DNA from: Tritrichomonas musculus
Lineage: Eukaryota; Parabasalia; Tritrichomonadida; Tritrichomonadidae
Assembly (NCBI GenBank): GCA_039105265.1
Contig: JAPFFF010000005.1
Span: 4,883,501-4,947,500, forward strand
DNA: 64,000 nucleotides
Direction: 5' to 3'
Below the pieces are notes generated by a model that was not told the DNA's origin, made no database searches, and saw only the letters and a program-made list of their open reading frames with translations. Below, piece after piece: positions 63,898 through 64,000 of this stretch; the stretch's first letter is position 1, and every line of letters begins with the position of its first letter. A program made the position numbers and the translations under genes.

Positions 63898-64000
63898 CTT
63901 TTTGCTTTTTTTAATATTATTTAATAAAGATTGAAAATCGTAATAATTTGATTAATTTATGCTCCCAACATGCGCTTTAGACAATACCTAAGTATAATAC

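Noticed and set aside
1-64000. Classical trichomonad introns (GTATGT...ACTAACACACAG)
   Set aside because: No pair of such signals was seen inside or beside any gene.
1-64000. CRISPR arrays, bacterial operons, rRNA genes
   Set aside because: The tandem repeats seen are minisatellites without unique spacers, gene spacing and promoters are eukaryotic, and no rRNA sequence was recognised.

Overview
The window looks like nuclear DNA of a parabasalid protist, most likely a trichomonad and probably a Tritrichomonas (T. foetus-like) genome. The reasons are extreme AT-richness outside genes, long intronless reading frames, trichomonad-type initiator elements (TCAYW) a few bases upstream of several ATGs, and the gene families present: TKL-type protein kinases, a kinase with Sel1 repeats, paired R2R3 Myb proteins, DUF3447/ankyrin proteins, an RCC1-like multicopy family, a CDC50 protein and a secreted alpha-amylase. 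The species call is inference; no rRNA or other marker gene is present.

Layout. 1-3.7 kb is gene-free and holds a 2.2 kb element with TTAA-containing inverted ends and internal satellites. 3.7-10.1 kb has a double (pseudo)kinase protein and a kelch/coiled-coil protein, both on the minus strand. 10.5-16.1 kb is a graveyard: a broken 23-residue-repeat gene, a decayed RCC1-like gene, a second decayed multicopy gene, and a 1.4 kb element with an 8-bp target duplication and a smaller element nested inside it. 16.7-19.2 kb is an AAA-ATPase-like protein with a putative chromatin-type C-terminal barrel. 20.5-24.6 kb carries two Myb paralogues, one with an apparent homopolymer frameshift. 24.6-30.6 kb is mostly non-coding, with two inverted-repeat elements, a truncated mariner/IS630-type transposase and an unidentified coding remnant.

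30.6-35 kb has a frameshifted small gene, then a DUF3447 gene followed by seven single ankyrin repeats and a C-terminal piece, each in its own small open block separated by AT-rich spacers. 36.4-39.8 kb has a tRNA-Arg-like sequence, a MULE-like element with a conserved mini-ORF, an 828-bp mariner-like element, and a DUF3447 pseudogene. 40.6-41.2 kb is another broken repeat-protein remnant. From 42 kb the window becomes gene-dense: a bZIP protein, an LRR protein, a Lys/Glu-repeat membrane protein, a CDC50 protein with a minisatellite tail, a C2-like Gln/Pro-rich protein, a kinase/Sel1 protein, two coiled-coil proteins and an alpha-amylase. A 3 kb gap at 49.1-52.1 kb contains a GC-rich island, a second copy of the nested small element and a decayed membrane-protein gene. 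A third MULE-like copy ends the window.

No operon-like organisation is visible. Genes are single-exon with their own short promoters. The dominant theme is housekeeping and signalling genes set in DNA shaped by small non-autonomous transposons (at least six inverted-repeat families) and by decay of multicopy gene families.
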